Positions 7,249 to 16,264 of a stretch of 64,000 nt of DNA are shown here, in pieces. The notes under the pieces were generated by a model. It made no database searches, was not told the DNA's origin, and saw only the letters and a program-made list of their open reading frames with translations. Numbering within the stretch: the first letter of the stretch is position 1; every line of letters starts with the position of its first letter. Source of the stretch: Arenibacter arenosicollis. Its GTDB lineage: Bacteria; Bacteroidota; Bacteroidia; Flavobacteriales; Flavobacteriaceae. The translations under genes and the position numbers were made by a program. Location: positions 1 to 64,000 of the forward strand of contig NZ_JACLHY010000006.1 of NCBI RefSeq assembly GCF_014397245.1, written 5' to 3'.

Positions 7249-9705
7249 TTAAATGTGATCTACGTTGTAGATTACCCGAACACCTCTGTAATAAGAGATA
7301 GCATTAAAGGATTTTTCAATTCTTTTAATGCTATTTTTTGTTTTGACCAAAGAGAAATTTCCCCCTATCTTGATAATAACGTTTTTGATATACTGATTCC
7401 TTATTCTTGCCACAGGCGGATATTCGGGGCCCAATACGTTTTCTCCAAAAATATTCTTTAACGATTTGGCGAACCATTCCGAGGCTTCATTGAGTTTGTT
7501 GTAATCCTTATGCTTAAAAGTAATTTTAATAATTCTGTTTATTGGGGGATATTTATACTGTTCACGTTCATAAATCTGTTCCATAAACATCCCATCATAG
7601 TCACTAGTCGTCACTTGCTGTAATATCCTGTGATTTGGATTATAGCTCTGAATTATAACCTTACCCCTTTTCTTGGTTCTACCTGCCCTACCGGCCACTT
7701 GGGTAAGCAACTGAAAACTTCTTTCGTGGGCCCTAAAATCGGGAAAGTTCAATAATGAATCTGCATTCATTATTCCTACGAGATTTACATTCCTAAAATC
7801 CAACCCCTTGGTAAGCATTTGGGTTCCTACAAGAATGTCGATTTCCTGTTGTTCAAAAGAGGTGATGATTTTCTCATAACCATGTTTCCCCCGAGTGGTA
7901 TCCAAATCCATTCTTCCAACATTAGCTTTAGGGAACAAATGGTTTAATTCCTGTTCCACTTGTTCAGTTCCGAAACCTTTGGTATCCAAAGTAGCATTCC
8001 CACAGGCCTGGCAGCTTGTCTGCAGGGCTATGTGATAGCTACAATAATGACAACGTAATTGCTTCCTATGTTGATGATACGTTAAGCTTACATCGCAATT
8101 TGGACATTGAGGGGCATGACCACATGTAGTACACTCCATTATTGGTGCAAATCCCCTTCGGTTTTGAAATAGAATAACCTGCTCTCCGTTTTCCAAGGTT
8201 TCAGCAATTTCTTTCAGAAGTCGCTCAGAAAAATGTCCTTTCATCCTTTTTTTTCGAGATTGCTCCTTTATATCTACCAATTCCATGTCCGGCATAAGCA
8301 CATTGCCATATCTTCTATCTATCCTGGCATAGCCATATTTGGTGGTCTTCACATTATAAAAACTTTCCACGCTAGGTGTGGCCGATCCCAATAGAATATC
8401 ACTTCCATGCAAATTTCCCAAAACAATGGCACCGTCCCGCGCGTGATATCTGGGCGCTGGATCATATTGCTTAAAAGAACTTTCATGTTCCTCGTCCACT
8501 ATCACCAATCCCAGTTCTTTAAAGGGTAAAAACAGGGCCGATCTGGCCCCTATAACAATCTGTGCTTTTGGTTTGTTTTCCAGTACATTATTCCAAACCT
8601 CCACCCTCTCCTGTACATTATATTTGGAATGGTAAACAGCCACTTTTTCACCAAAGTAGGCCTGCAATCGAGATATCAATTGTGTAGTAAGCGCAATTTC
8701 AGGAAGTAGATAGAGCGCTTGCTTACCTTTACTTAAATACTCCTCAATTAACTTAACATATACCTCCGTTTTCCCCGAAGAAGTTACGCCGTGTAAAAGC
8801 ACTACCTTGTTGTCTTCAAAAGATGCCTTTATATCCCCAAATGCAGAAAGCTGATATTCGTTTAAGGATTTTAAATTTATACCATCATCTTCCCCCTCAT
8901 AAACCACCCTATCCGTTTGCACAAAATGCTCTTCTAAAATACCCTTATCTATCAAGGTCTTAATGATAGCACTGCTACTATTGCTCGCCTTTTCCAAATC
9001 GCTCACTTTTACAGGCTTTTTGGTCATGGCCTGTAATTGAAACAGCGAGAGTACAACTTGACTTTGTTTAGGTGCCCTGGTTAGGCTATTTAACAGGACT
9101 TCCAAATTTTCTTCCGACCTATGGTTTTTTCCCAATTGAACATATCGGACCAATTTTGGCTTGTATTGCTCAAACATTTCTTCCTTGAGAAGGATGATAT
9201 TCTTTTTGAGCAATCTATTTAATACAGGGATGATATTCTTTTTGTCGAGAATATCGCTTATTTCCTGAACTCGAAGTATTGATTGGTGCTGCAATGCCTC
9301 AAAAACCATAAATTCATCATCCAGCAAATCGTTTTCCTCTATAATTGCACCGTCGTTCTTAAGTATCAAGGTTTCACTTTCCAACAAAAATGCACTTGGT
9401 ACTGCAGAGCGGAAAACTTCCCCTATGGAGCACATATAATATTGGGCCAACCATTGCCAAAATTTAAGTTGAATGATAGTTACCAAAGGGTATTCGTCCA
9501 AAACTTGATCTATCCCCTTGGCCTCATAGACGGTAGGAGCGGTGTTGTGAATTTCGAACACCAGTGCAGTATAAATTTTTGACGTTCCAAAAGGAACGGC
9601 AACCCGCATTCCCGGTTTTAAAACTTTCACCTCTTCCTCGGAAACCTTATAGGTAAAGAGTTTTTCTATAGGAATAGGTAAAATAACATTGATAAAATCC
9701 TGCAT
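7249..9705 (-). CDS. priA: Primosomal protein N' (replication restart helicase PriA)
   Basis: An 818-residue superfamily 2 helicase that restarts stalled replication forks. It has an N-terminal DNA-binding domain, Walker A in GVTSSGKTEVY, DEEH box in VIVDEEHESSF, and a cysteine cluster that binds two zincs (CTTCGHAPQCPNC, then CHYC and CQAC). The C-terminal helicase lobe includes VGTQMLTKGLDF and QVAGRAGR. Length and order fit PriA. It ends 4 bp from the convergent LytTR gene and starts 13 bp downstream of the DUF2147 gene, so it may share that gene's transcript. Confidence 0.97.
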   Translation of the reverse strand: MQDFINVILPIPIEKLFTYKVSEEEVKVLKPGMRVAVPFGTSKIYTALVFEIHNTAPTVYEAKGIDQVLDEYPLVTIIQLKFWQWLAQYYMCSIGEVFRSAVPSAFLLESETLILKNDGAIIEENDLLDDEFMVFEALQHQSILRVQEISDILDKKNIIPVLNRLLKKNIILLKEEMFEQYKPKLVRYVQLGKNHRSEENLEVLLNSLTRAPKQSQVVLSLFQLQAMTKKPVKVSDLEKASNSSSAIIKTLIDKGILEEHFVQTDRVVYEGEDDGINLKSLNEYQLSAFGDIKASFEDNKVVLLHGVTSSGKTEVYVKLIEEYLSKGKQALYLLPEIALTTQLISRLQAYFGEKVAVYHSKYNVQERVEVWNNVLENKPKAQIVIGARSALFLPFKELGLVIVDEEHESSFKQYDPAPRYHARDGAIVLGNLHGSDILLGSATPSVESFYNVKTTKYGYARIDRRYGNVLMPDMELVDIKEQSRKKRMKGHFSERLLKEIAETLENGEQVILFQNRRGFAPIMECTTCGHAPQCPNCDVSLTYHQHRKQLRCHYCSYHIALQTSCQACGNATLDTKGFGTEQVEQELNHLFPKANVGRMDLDTTRGKHGYEKIITSFEQQEIDILVGTQMLTKGLDFRNVNLVGIMNADSLLNFPDFRAHERSFQLLTQVAGRAGRTKKRGKVIIQSYNPNHRILQQVTTSDYDGMFMEQIYEREQYKYPPINRIIKITFKHKDYNKLNEASEWFAKSLKNIFGENVLGPEYPPVARIRNQYIKNVIIKIGGNFSLVKTKNSIKRIEKSFNAISYYRGVRVIYNVDHI

Positions 9706-9718
9706 ATTCCCTTAACTT

Positions 9719-10168
9719 CTATCCTTCCACCCTTATCCAAGTCTGGGTGCGATAAATGAATGCCAGATACCCTCTAACCTTTAATTCATCAGGATTATCA
9801 GGGTTAAGCCACAACTTGCACCTAAACGTCATTGCCTGTTCCGGATCGAACAATGTTTTTCCTTTCCATTCCCCATTTCCGATGTGTTCCACATCCTCAA
9901 TAATTTTCATGCCCACAATTGGTTGATCTTTTTTGTCTCCATCACATTTCTCGCATACGGCATTTTCCCGGCCTTCTTCCAGAATCTCCACCACATGACC
10001 GTACATAAGTCCATCTTCCTCATAAATACTAATAATAGCCTTGGGATTTCCCGTCCTATCATCTATCGTCTTCCATTTTCCGAAAATGCTCTGTGCCGAA
10101 CAGCACATTGAAAAAAGCACCAAAACACAACACATTGCCCACCTATTCACTTCCATCATGTTTTTCAT
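9719..10168 (-). CDS. DUF2147 family secreted protein
   Basis: A 149-residue protein with a signal peptide (hydrophobic residues 11-24, ending CCSAQ). The mature part begins with GKWKTIDDRTG and includes YGHVVEI and GNGEWKG, the pattern of DUF2147, a lipocalin-like beta-barrel family of unknown function. Four cysteines lie in the mature region, two of them as CEKC. Its start overlaps the end of the YihY gene by 26 bp, which implies co-transcription with nadC and yihY. Other in-frame Met codons (residues 4 and 5) are possible starts. Confidence 0.85.
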   Translation of the reverse strand: MKNMMEVNRWAMCCVLVLFSMCCSAQSIFGKWKTIDDRTGNPKAIISIYEEDGLMYGHVVEILEEGRENAVCEKCDGDKKDQPIVGMKIIEDVEHIGNGEWKGKTLFDPEQAMTFRCKLWLNPDNPDELKVRGYLAFIYRTQTWIRVEG

Positions 10169-11129
10169 ATTTTTTTCGTAATGAGTTTAATGAGGCATTT
10201 AATTCAAAGCCCAGTAGCAAGATATTGGAATTTAACCAAATAAAGACCAATAATATCAACAATCCGCCCAAAGCACCATACAATTCGTTATATCTGGCAA
10301 ATTTCTCAACATATACCCCGAATAAGTAAGAAGTCAATATAAAAAGTAAGGTGGTCATCAAAGCTCCAGCGGAAAAAAACCTGGCCTGCTTTCCCTCTTT
10401 GGTTCCAAAATAATATAAAATTGCCGTTGTAAAATAGGCCAGCACTCCTAAAAATAAAAACTTACCCCATTGCACCAAAAGAAATTCACTTTCATCCACC
10501 TCCAATTCCATTCCCCTATGGGTTATATCATGTAGGCCAATAAGCACATATGCCTCGAAATAAACAAATATAACAGCCCCAAACAAGAGCAGGATAGACA
10601 ACATCAAACCTACCATCAAGGCATAGCCATACTGTTTAAATATATTGCGGTTGAGACTCACATGATAAGAATTTTCAAATCCACCAAAAATGGCGTTTAC
10701 CCCGTTGGCCATTAAAAAAATGGAAGTAATAAAAGCGATGGCCGATGACAGCACATCCCCCCTTTCCTGTTCACTTATCTGCAAGTATATTTCACTAAAA
10801 TATTCACCCGTAGCTGTAGGCAAAAATGATTCCAGGAAAATTAAGAATTCCGTATCGAAATTGGAATTTTCAATGGAAATATAGGGAATAATAAACGGGA
10901 TTAAAGTCACCAAAAAAATCAGAAATGGGAACAAGGCCAAAAACAGACTAAAGGCTATGGAACTTGCTCGTGTAGATAGAGCCCCCTTTACTATCCCCAT
11001 TAAATACATCTCCATGAGGTCATAAAAAGAAAGTCCCTCAAAAGCAGGCAACTTAACTTTTTTCATTAAACCCACTATCCAATTTACAATGGGGATCTTC
11101 TCTAGTTTACTTTCAATTTCCAAGGACAT
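10143..11129 (-). CDS. YihY/BrkB family inner-membrane protein
   Basis: A 328-residue membrane protein with about six hydrophobic segments after a soluble N-terminus of roughly 50 residues. Family marks include RASSIAFSLFLALFPFLIF, GVNAIFGGFENSYHV and the late LYGALGGLLILLVFIWLNS. YihY/BrkB proteins were once misnamed ribonuclease BN; their role is unresolved. The ATG abuts the nadC stop codon with no gap, and the 3' end overlaps DUF2147, so nadC-yihY-DUF2147 probably form one operon. Confidence 0.9.
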   Translation of the reverse strand: MSLEIESKLEKIPIVNWIVGLMKKVKLPAFEGLSFYDLMEMYLMGIVKGALSTRASSIAFSLFLALFPFLIFLVTLIPFIIPYISIENSNFDTEFLIFLESFLPTATGEYFSEIYLQISEQERGDVLSSAIAFITSIFLMANGVNAIFGGFENSYHVSLNRNIFKQYGYALMVGLMLSILLLFGAVIFVYFEAYVLIGLHDITHRGMELEVDESEFLLVQWGKFLFLGVLAYFTTAILYYFGTKEGKQARFFSAGALMTTLLFILTSYLFGVYVEKFARYNELYGALGGLLILLVFIWLNSNILLLGFELNASLNSLRKKYEKHDGSE

Positions 11130-11987
11130 CTATACCGCTTTAAGACTAAGGTCCATATTGTAAATAGAATGGGTCAGGGCCCCCGAGGAGATAAAATCTA
11201 CCCCACATTCCGCATATTTCCTTATTGTCTCCTCATTTATTCCACCAGAAGATTCCGTTAGACATTGATCACCGATCATTTTTACAGCTTTTTGGGTATC
11301 CTCAAAGCTAAAGTTATCCAATAGAATTCTATAAATTCCGTTGGATTTCAAAATAATCTCTACCTCATTTAGATTCCTAGCTTCCACAATTATCTTTAAA
11401 TCCAGATTCTTGTCCTTTAAATATTTCTGTGTTTTCTCAATGGCCTTGGTTATGCCGCCGGCAAAATCGATATGATTATCCTTTAACATGACCATATCAT
11501 ACAGTGCAAATCTGTGATTTTCACCACCACCAATTTTAACGGCCCACTTTTCAAGTGCCCTTATCCCCGGTGTAGTCTTACGGGTATCCAATATTTTGGT
11601 GTCGGTTCCCTGTAAAAGTTTTACAAAATAGTTGGTTTTGGTGGCAATTGCGCTCATTCTCTGCATAGCATTTAAAACCAATCTCTCTGCTTTTAAAATA
11701 CTCTGTGAACTTCCGGACACATAGAAAACAATATCCCCAAATTTTACCGAAGTCCCATCATTAATAAGCACTTCCACCTCTAAGTTCTTATCAACGTATT
11801 GAAAGACCTGTTTTGCGAAATTTACCCCTGCAATAATACCATCGTCCTTCACCAACAGCTTGGCTTTGCCAGTTGCAGAGGCCGGAATACACGCCAGGGA
11901 ACTATGGTCCCCGTCACCCACATCTTCCCGTATGGCATTAGTTATAATAAGATCAAGTTCTGTTTTAAATTGTTCTTCTGAAATCAT
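11130..11987 (-). CDS. nadC: Nicotinate-nucleotide pyrophosphorylase (carboxylating)
   Basis: A 285-residue quinolinate phosphoribosyltransferase, which converts quinolinate and PRPP to nicotinate mononucleotide in NAD synthesis. Diagnostic segments are AIREDVGDGDHSS near the N-terminus, RMSAIAT, DTRKTTPGIRALEKWAV (PRPP and substrate binding), GGGENHRFALYDMVMLKDNH and the C-terminal VDFISSGALTHS. The frame extends to 12086, but the Met at 11987 gives the usual NadC start and length. The neighbours yihY and DUF2147 have no known tie to NAD. Confidence 0.95.
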   Translation of the reverse strand: MISEEQFKTELDLIITNAIREDVGDGDHSSLACIPASATGKAKLLVKDDGIIAGVNFAKQVFQYVDKNLEVEVLINDGTSVKFGDIVFYVSGSSQSILKAERLVLNAMQRMSAIATKTNYFVKLLQGTDTKILDTRKTTPGIRALEKWAVKIGGGENHRFALYDMVMLKDNHIDFAGGITKAIEKTQKYLKDKNLDLKIIVEARNLNEVEIILKSNGIYRILLDNFSFEDTQKAVKMIGDQCLTESSGGINEETIRKYAECGVDFISSGALTHSIYNMDLSLKAV

Positions 11988-12163
11988 GCAATTATTTTTC
12001 CTTGCTAATTTACTAAAATGTTTGTCCAATTCCTCCTTTGTTTTCTCATTGTGGGACGAAATGAAATAAATAAAATAGACCTCCAAGACGATACTTTACA
12101 TACTATTCCCAATTAAAACTGTAATTTTCAAGGATTTGCCATTTTATGGGCTGAAGCTTCTTT

Positions 12164-12193
12164 TTGCAATTAAAGAATTGCATATTACATTTG
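12164..12193 (+). promoter_or_regulatory. rlmH promoter (predicts a leaderless mRNA)
   Basis: TTG (12164-12166), a 19-base spacer and TACATTTG (12186-12193) match the Bacteroidota consensus exactly. The rlmH ATG is at 12198, only 5 bp past the -7 element, so transcription should begin at or next to the start codon. Confidence 0.75.
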
Positions 12194-12197
12194 CCCT

Positions 12198-12671
12198 ATG
12201 ACCATAAAACTACTAGTACTAGGGAAAACAGATAGTGTTCAATTAAATCAATTAATTGAGGAATATCAAAATAGATTAAAGCACTATATAAAGTTTGAAT
12301 TGGAAATAATCCCCGATATCAAGAATACCAAAAATCTATCGGAAAAGCAACAAAAGGAAAAAGAGGGCGATGCTATTTTAAATAAGCTTAACCCAACAGA
12401 TTTGCTGGTACTACTGGATGAAAATGGTAAACAGAAAACCTCTGTGGAATTCTCTGAATACCTCCAAAAAAACATGAATTCTGGTTTAAAGCAGCTCGTT
12501 TTTGTTGTTGGCGGGCCTTATGGTTTTAGTGAAGCCGTGTATCAAAAATCGCGTAACAAGATCAGTCTATCAAAGATGACATTTTCACATCAAATGGTTC
12601 GATTATTTATGGTAGAACAATTGTACAGAGCCTTCACTATATTAAGAAATGAACCCTACCACCATCAATAG
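12198..12671 (+). CDS. rlmH: 23S rRNA m3-pseudouridine-1915 methyltransferase
   Basis: A 157-residue SPOUT-class methyltransferase that modifies pseudouridine 1915 in helix 69 of 23S rRNA. The C-terminal trefoil knot is clear: VFVVGGPYGFS (SAM pocket), KISLSKMTFSHQMVR and the terminal YRAFTILRNEPYHH. The length equals that of E. coli RlmH within a few residues. It stands alone between divergent nadC and convergent serA. Confidence 0.96.
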   Translation: MTIKLLVLGKTDSVQLNQLIEEYQNRLKHYIKFELEIIPDIKNTKNLSEKQQKEKEGDAILNKLNPTDLLVLLDENGKQKTSVEFSEYLQKNMNSGLKQLVFVVGGPYGFSEAVYQKSRNKISLSKMTFSHQMVRLFMVEQLYRAFTILRNEPYHHQ

Positions 12672-12769
12672 CAAAAAGCGATTGAAAAAAAGAAAACTAA
12701 TTTATCAAACATCGCTTTTAATTAACCGTCCCCAAGTCTGGTTTCCTAAATCTATAAATTGAAAGGCAT

Positions 12770-12806
12770 AAAAAAAACTGCCTAAAAGTAAACTTCAGAC
12801 AGTTTT
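12770..12806 (-). terminator. Terminator after the serB-serA fusion
   Basis: On the minus strand AAAACTGTCTGAAG pairs with the TTTTAGGCAGTTTT side (one G-T pair, short loop) and a T-run follows. It lies 25 bp past the stop at 12831. Confidence 0.8.
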
Positions 12807-12830
12807 GAAGTTATGATTAACAGTTTCATT

Positions 12831-14723
12831 CTAATACAAAACCCTGAATTTAATAGTATTGTCTATTTTCTTAAGGGCTTTTAACACATCCTTGTTATAT
12901 TCTTTGTCCAAATCCGAAATTACATATCCCACTTCATTATCCGTGGAAAGATACTGACCAGAAATATTCATATCGTAACGGGCCAAAACCTCGTTGATCT
13001 TCGCCATAACCCCTGGAACATTCTTATGAATATGCAGAAAACGATGGGCATTGTTCTGTTTGGGCAGTCTAATATTTGGAAAGTTGACAGCATCAACAGT
13101 ATTCCCCGAATTTATATAATCCATTATTTTGCTAGGTACAAAATCGGCAATATCACGTTGTGCTTCCTCTGTACTTCCGCCAATGTGCGGGGTTAAAATA
13201 ACATTTTCCAAACCTTTGAGTTCGGTTAAAAACTCGCCATTACTTCTTGGCTCTTCTGGAAAAACATCTATTGCAGCTCCAGCAAGTTTTCCACTTTTCA
13301 GTGCATTTGCCAAGGCCTCAATATCCACTACAAATCCTCTTGAAAGATTTACAAATAATGCACCATCCTTCATTTGGTTAATTTCCCTTTCCCCTATAAA
13401 ATTCTTGTTGGCCTTATTATCATCAATATGTAAGGTAACTACATCCGAAACATTTAACAAATCTTCCAAAGTACTGCATTTAGTAGCGTTACCTAAAGCC
13501 AATTGATCACCTACGTCATAGTAATAAACACGCATGCCCAAGGCTTCGGCCAGTACTGACAATTGCTTTCCAATATTCCCGTACCCTACAATTCCAAGAT
13601 TTTTACCCCTTACCTCTTTTGAATTGGCAGCGGTTTTATTCCATTGACCATCATGGATTTCAGTACTACGTGGAAATATGCTCCTCATTAACATAATGAT
13701 CTCCCCAATAGCCAGTTCAACAACCGACCTTGTATTGCTATAAGGTGCGTTAAACACAACGACTCCCTTCTTCTTGCAGGCATCCAGGTCTATTTGGGTA
13801 GTACCGATACAAAAGGCTCCAACTACCATTAACTTGTCGGCCGCGGCCAACACATTTTTGGTAACCTGCGTCTTGGAACGTATTCCTAGGACATGCACTC
13901 CTTTTATTTTTTCGATCAGCTCTTCTTCCGTTAAACTATGTTTTAACAGCTCTACGGAAAACCCTTCCTCAGAAAGGGTATCAAAGGCATTTTGATGGAC
14001 ATTTTCCAGCAATAAAATCTTAATTCTATTCTTTGGGTAGGATATCTTTCTTGGCAACTTGTTCACAAATAAAAATTCATCTAAATTAGGTGTAATATAG
14101 TCTGCGTTTCTCGCAGCCTTTTCTCTATGCACATTTTCGGTATATGCGAAAAATTTATCCGCTATACCCGCTTCGCGCATTACATAGTCACTATAACCGT
14201 CTCCAATTACCTGTACTTCCCCTTGTAGATCCAAGTTTTTTAAACAGGCAATTTTACCGTTGTGCAAGGCTAAAACATTATCCTCGTCAAATCCAATTAT
14301 TTTTCCGTTTTCGTCAAATTTAAATGTATTTGCATAAACTCGATCGGCGGGAATATTGTATTCTGCAACTATGGGATCTATAAATTCCTTAAATCCACAG
14401 GAAATGATATAAATATCATCTGAATAATTATGAAAAAATTCCTTATTGGATTCTATTGACTTGGATATCTTTTGACGAAGAAGTTGAACCAAATTGTCCA
14501 AATCGTCTTTATGGGCGTTTAATAATTTAATTCGTTTTTCCAAAGATTGGGTAAAGGAAATATCCCCATCGATGCCCAAATTGGTTATTTTCTGAATTTC
14601 CCGAATAATATCATCCTTATCCGACCTTCCTTCTAGCGTAATTTCAGCTAAAACGTCCAGCGCCTCTACCCTAGTTAGGGTACTATCAAAATCAAACACA
14701 TATTTTCTGCCTGCCGCAACCAT
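12831..14723 (-). CDS. serA: Phosphoserine phosphatase-like / D-3-phosphoglycerate dehydrogenase fusion
   Basis: A 630-residue two-enzyme protein. Residues 1 to about 220 are a HAD phosphatase of SerB type: catalytic Asp11 and Asp13 in FDFDSTLT, then IISCGFKEF and VIGDGYSDYVM. Residues about 230-545 are phosphoglycerate dehydrogenase: Rossmann motif VGYGNIG, catalytic Arg in NLSRG, Glu in FPEEP and His in TPHIGGSTEEA. Residues 555-630 form an ACT domain (HIHKNVPGVMAKI) that usually senses serine. The fusion covers steps one and three of serine synthesis; the transaminase SerC is not in the window. The gene has its own terminator. Whether the phosphatase half acts on phosphoserine is inferred. 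Confidence 0.92.
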   Translation of the reverse strand: MVAAGRKYVFDFDSTLTRVEALDVLAEITLEGRSDKDDIIREIQKITNLGIDGDISFTQSLEKRIKLLNAHKDDLDNLVQLLRQKISKSIESNKEFFHNYSDDIYIISCGFKEFIDPIVAEYNIPADRVYANTFKFDENGKIIGFDEDNVLALHNGKIACLKNLDLQGEVQVIGDGYSDYVMREAGIADKFFAYTENVHREKAARNADYITPNLDEFLFVNKLPRKISYPKNRIKILLLENVHQNAFDTLSEEGFSVELLKHSLTEEELIEKIKGVHVLGIRSKTQVTKNVLAAADKLMVVGAFCIGTTQIDLDACKKKGVVVFNAPYSNTRSVVELAIGEIIMLMRSIFPRSTEIHDGQWNKTAANSKEVRGKNLGIVGYGNIGKQLSVLAEALGMRVYYYDVGDQLALGNATKCSTLEDLLNVSDVVTLHIDDNKANKNFIGEREINQMKDGALFVNLSRGFVVDIEALANALKSGKLAGAAIDVFPEEPRSNGEFLTELKGLENVILTPHIGGSTEEAQRDIADFVPSKIMDYINSGNTVDAVNFPNIRLPKQNNAHRFLHIHKNVPGVMAKINEVLARYDMNISGQYLSTDNEVGYVISDLDKEYNKDVLKALKKIDNTIKFRVLY

Positions 14724-14881
14724 TGAATCTGAATTTTAAGGGGCAAAAGTATGAATAAATTTTATCCAACTTCCTATTCTTGAGTAGAAAAGTAATCGAC
14801 CCTCGGATTTTTGCCTTAATATATAAGAATTTGATTTTTATACGCCTTTAAAATTGACAAATTGATAAAATTCACCTTCCC

Positions 14882-15580
14882 TTAGGTACCGAGATAAATT
14901 AATCCCGCTAGAATTGCAAGTCCAAAACTCAATAAGGTACCTATTAAAATATATTCCGTAAGTTTTCTGGAATTACTCTCCTTAAGGTCATTAAACCTAA
15001 AAACCGATTTGGCGGTTATCAATAAACCAATAGCCTCCCATCTTCCTAAAATAATAAAGACCAATACGAACAAACGCTCAATTATCCCAATGTACTTTCC
15101 CGCATTGGGGAGGGATTTATGGTCTAGCTCAATTCTGTCCGACATACCTTCCAATAATTTGGCCATTATAATCGAGGCTGGATAACTTACAAATACTACT
15201 GCGGTAACCAAAGGCCAATTTATTTCTTTAAAAAGACCTATGGTATTTCCTAATAAATCAGAATTAAACGCACAGCAATAAAGTACAATAAGATGTAATG
15301 CCTGGTCTATAAAAAATGGAATGGATTTATTCTTAAAATAGGGATTGGCAAATATTTTTGATAGATCGATAAAATAATGTGACACTGCTATTATTACTAC
15401 CCACCACCATAATTTCAAGTCCCACAAGAGCAGCATGGTAACAGCAAAATGAATCAATATGTGCAGGTATAAGTATTTAGAAGCTATCATATTGGCCTCT
15501 TTATGCACTACCCATTTAGTGGGTTGAAAAATATAATCTCCCAGAAGGTGTGCCAACAAGAGTTTGGTGAACAATATCAT
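14882..15580 (-). CDS. DUF3307 family membrane protein
   Basis: A 232-residue membrane protein with about six hydrophobic segments. It begins with LLLAHLLGDYIFQPTKWVV and has HYFIDLSKI and DQALHLIVL, the histidine- and aspartate-bearing motifs of DUF3307. Its ATG overlaps the stop codon of the SatD-like gene by 4 bp (15577-15580), so the two are translationally coupled. Genes of these two families are also paired in streptococcal sat loci. The function is unknown. Confidence 0.88.
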   Translation of the reverse strand: MILFTKLLLAHLLGDYIFQPTKWVVHKEANMIASKYLYLHILIHFAVTMLLLWDLKLWWWVVIIAVSHYFIDLSKIFANPYFKNKSIPFFIDQALHLIVLYCCAFNSDLLGNTIGLFKEINWPLVTAVVFVSYPASIIMAKLLEGMSDRIELDHKSLPNAGKYIGIIERLFVLVFIILGRWEAIGLLITAKSVFRFNDLKESNSRKLTEYILIGTLLSFGLAILAGLIYLGT

Positions 15581-16188
15581 TCTTTAATATGTTTTAGATT
15601 TCCTTCATAATACGCCAATAAATCCAAGACCAAATCCATCCTCGCGCGCTTTAAGCGCTGACTTACAGCCGATTGCCTTATCTTTAATTGATCCGCAACC
15701 TCTTGTTGGGAAACGTTTGGTTTTTCCAACGATAAACTTACCATCTGCGCAGAAACAGTAGACCAATCGTCCATAAAATTCAAAGCAAGCTTCAACATTA
15801 GGTTTAGGGTTTCATCCCTATCATCATCCCCTGTTACAATGGCCAAATTGAGCTTTTGTTCTTTTAAGGTTTCAAAAATTCGTCCGGAACGTTGATAGGC
15901 CTTGCCGTTGGATTGGCTCACACTCCCACCTACGAAGGTTTCAGAACCCAGACCTATACCCATTCTTACATCCAACTTATTAATGGATTTAATGATAGCC
16001 TTAATCCGAATCGCCATTTGCAAGGCCCTTTCCGGAGTTGTTCTTATTTGAAATTCATCTCCCCTATAAATCTCCCAATCCATAGGTGTTCCCCCTTGGA
16101 GTCCAAGATATGGCTTTAGAATACCCATCCATTCCGAGGCCGCATAGCGGTCAGAATTAATAATGTCCCCTGTAATTATAGCTATCAT
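15577..16188 (-). CDS. SatD-like protein with C-terminal helix-turn-helix
   Basis: A 203-residue protein of the SatD family. The N-terminal about 130 residues (AIITGDIINSDRY, then IYRGDEFQIRT and GIGLGSETFVGGS) form an alpha/beta domain of unknown activity. Residues about 160-190 form a helix-turn-helix (QQEVADQLKIRQSAVSQRLKRAR). The upstream 76 bp hold nested direct repeats that could be its operator. It forms an operon with the DUF3307 gene. Autoregulation is an inference from the HTH and the repeats. Confidence 0.85.
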   Translation of the reverse strand: MIAIITGDIINSDRYAASEWMGILKPYLGLQGGTPMDWEIYRGDEFQIRTTPERALQMAIRIKAIIKSINKLDVRMGIGLGSETFVGGSVSQSNGKAYQRSGRIFETLKEQKLNLAIVTGDDDRDETLNLMLKLALNFMDDWSTVSAQMVSLSLEKPNVSQQEVADQLKIRQSAVSQRLKRARMDLVLDLLAYYEGNLKHIKE

Positions 16189-16190
16189 AT

Positions 16191-16257
16191 ATAAGTTAAA
16201 ACGCTAATATATTAAAATATAAGCTAATATACTAATATAAATTAATTATAAGTTAAA
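16191..16257. repeat. Nested direct repeats upstream of the SatD gene
   Basis: GCTAATATATTAA (16203-16215) and GCTAATATACTAA (16223-16235) repeat with a 20-bp period, about two helical turns. They are flanked by ATAAGTTAAA at 16191-16200 and again at 16248-16257. The block fills the gap between the start of the SatD gene (16188) and the end of the upstream methyltransferase gene (16265). Confidence 0.55.
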
Positions 16258-16264
16258 TAGCTTA

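Noticed and set aside
11987-12087. Longer NadC start at 12086
   Set aside because: The extra 33 residues have no NadC similarity; the Met at 11987 gives the standard N-terminus.
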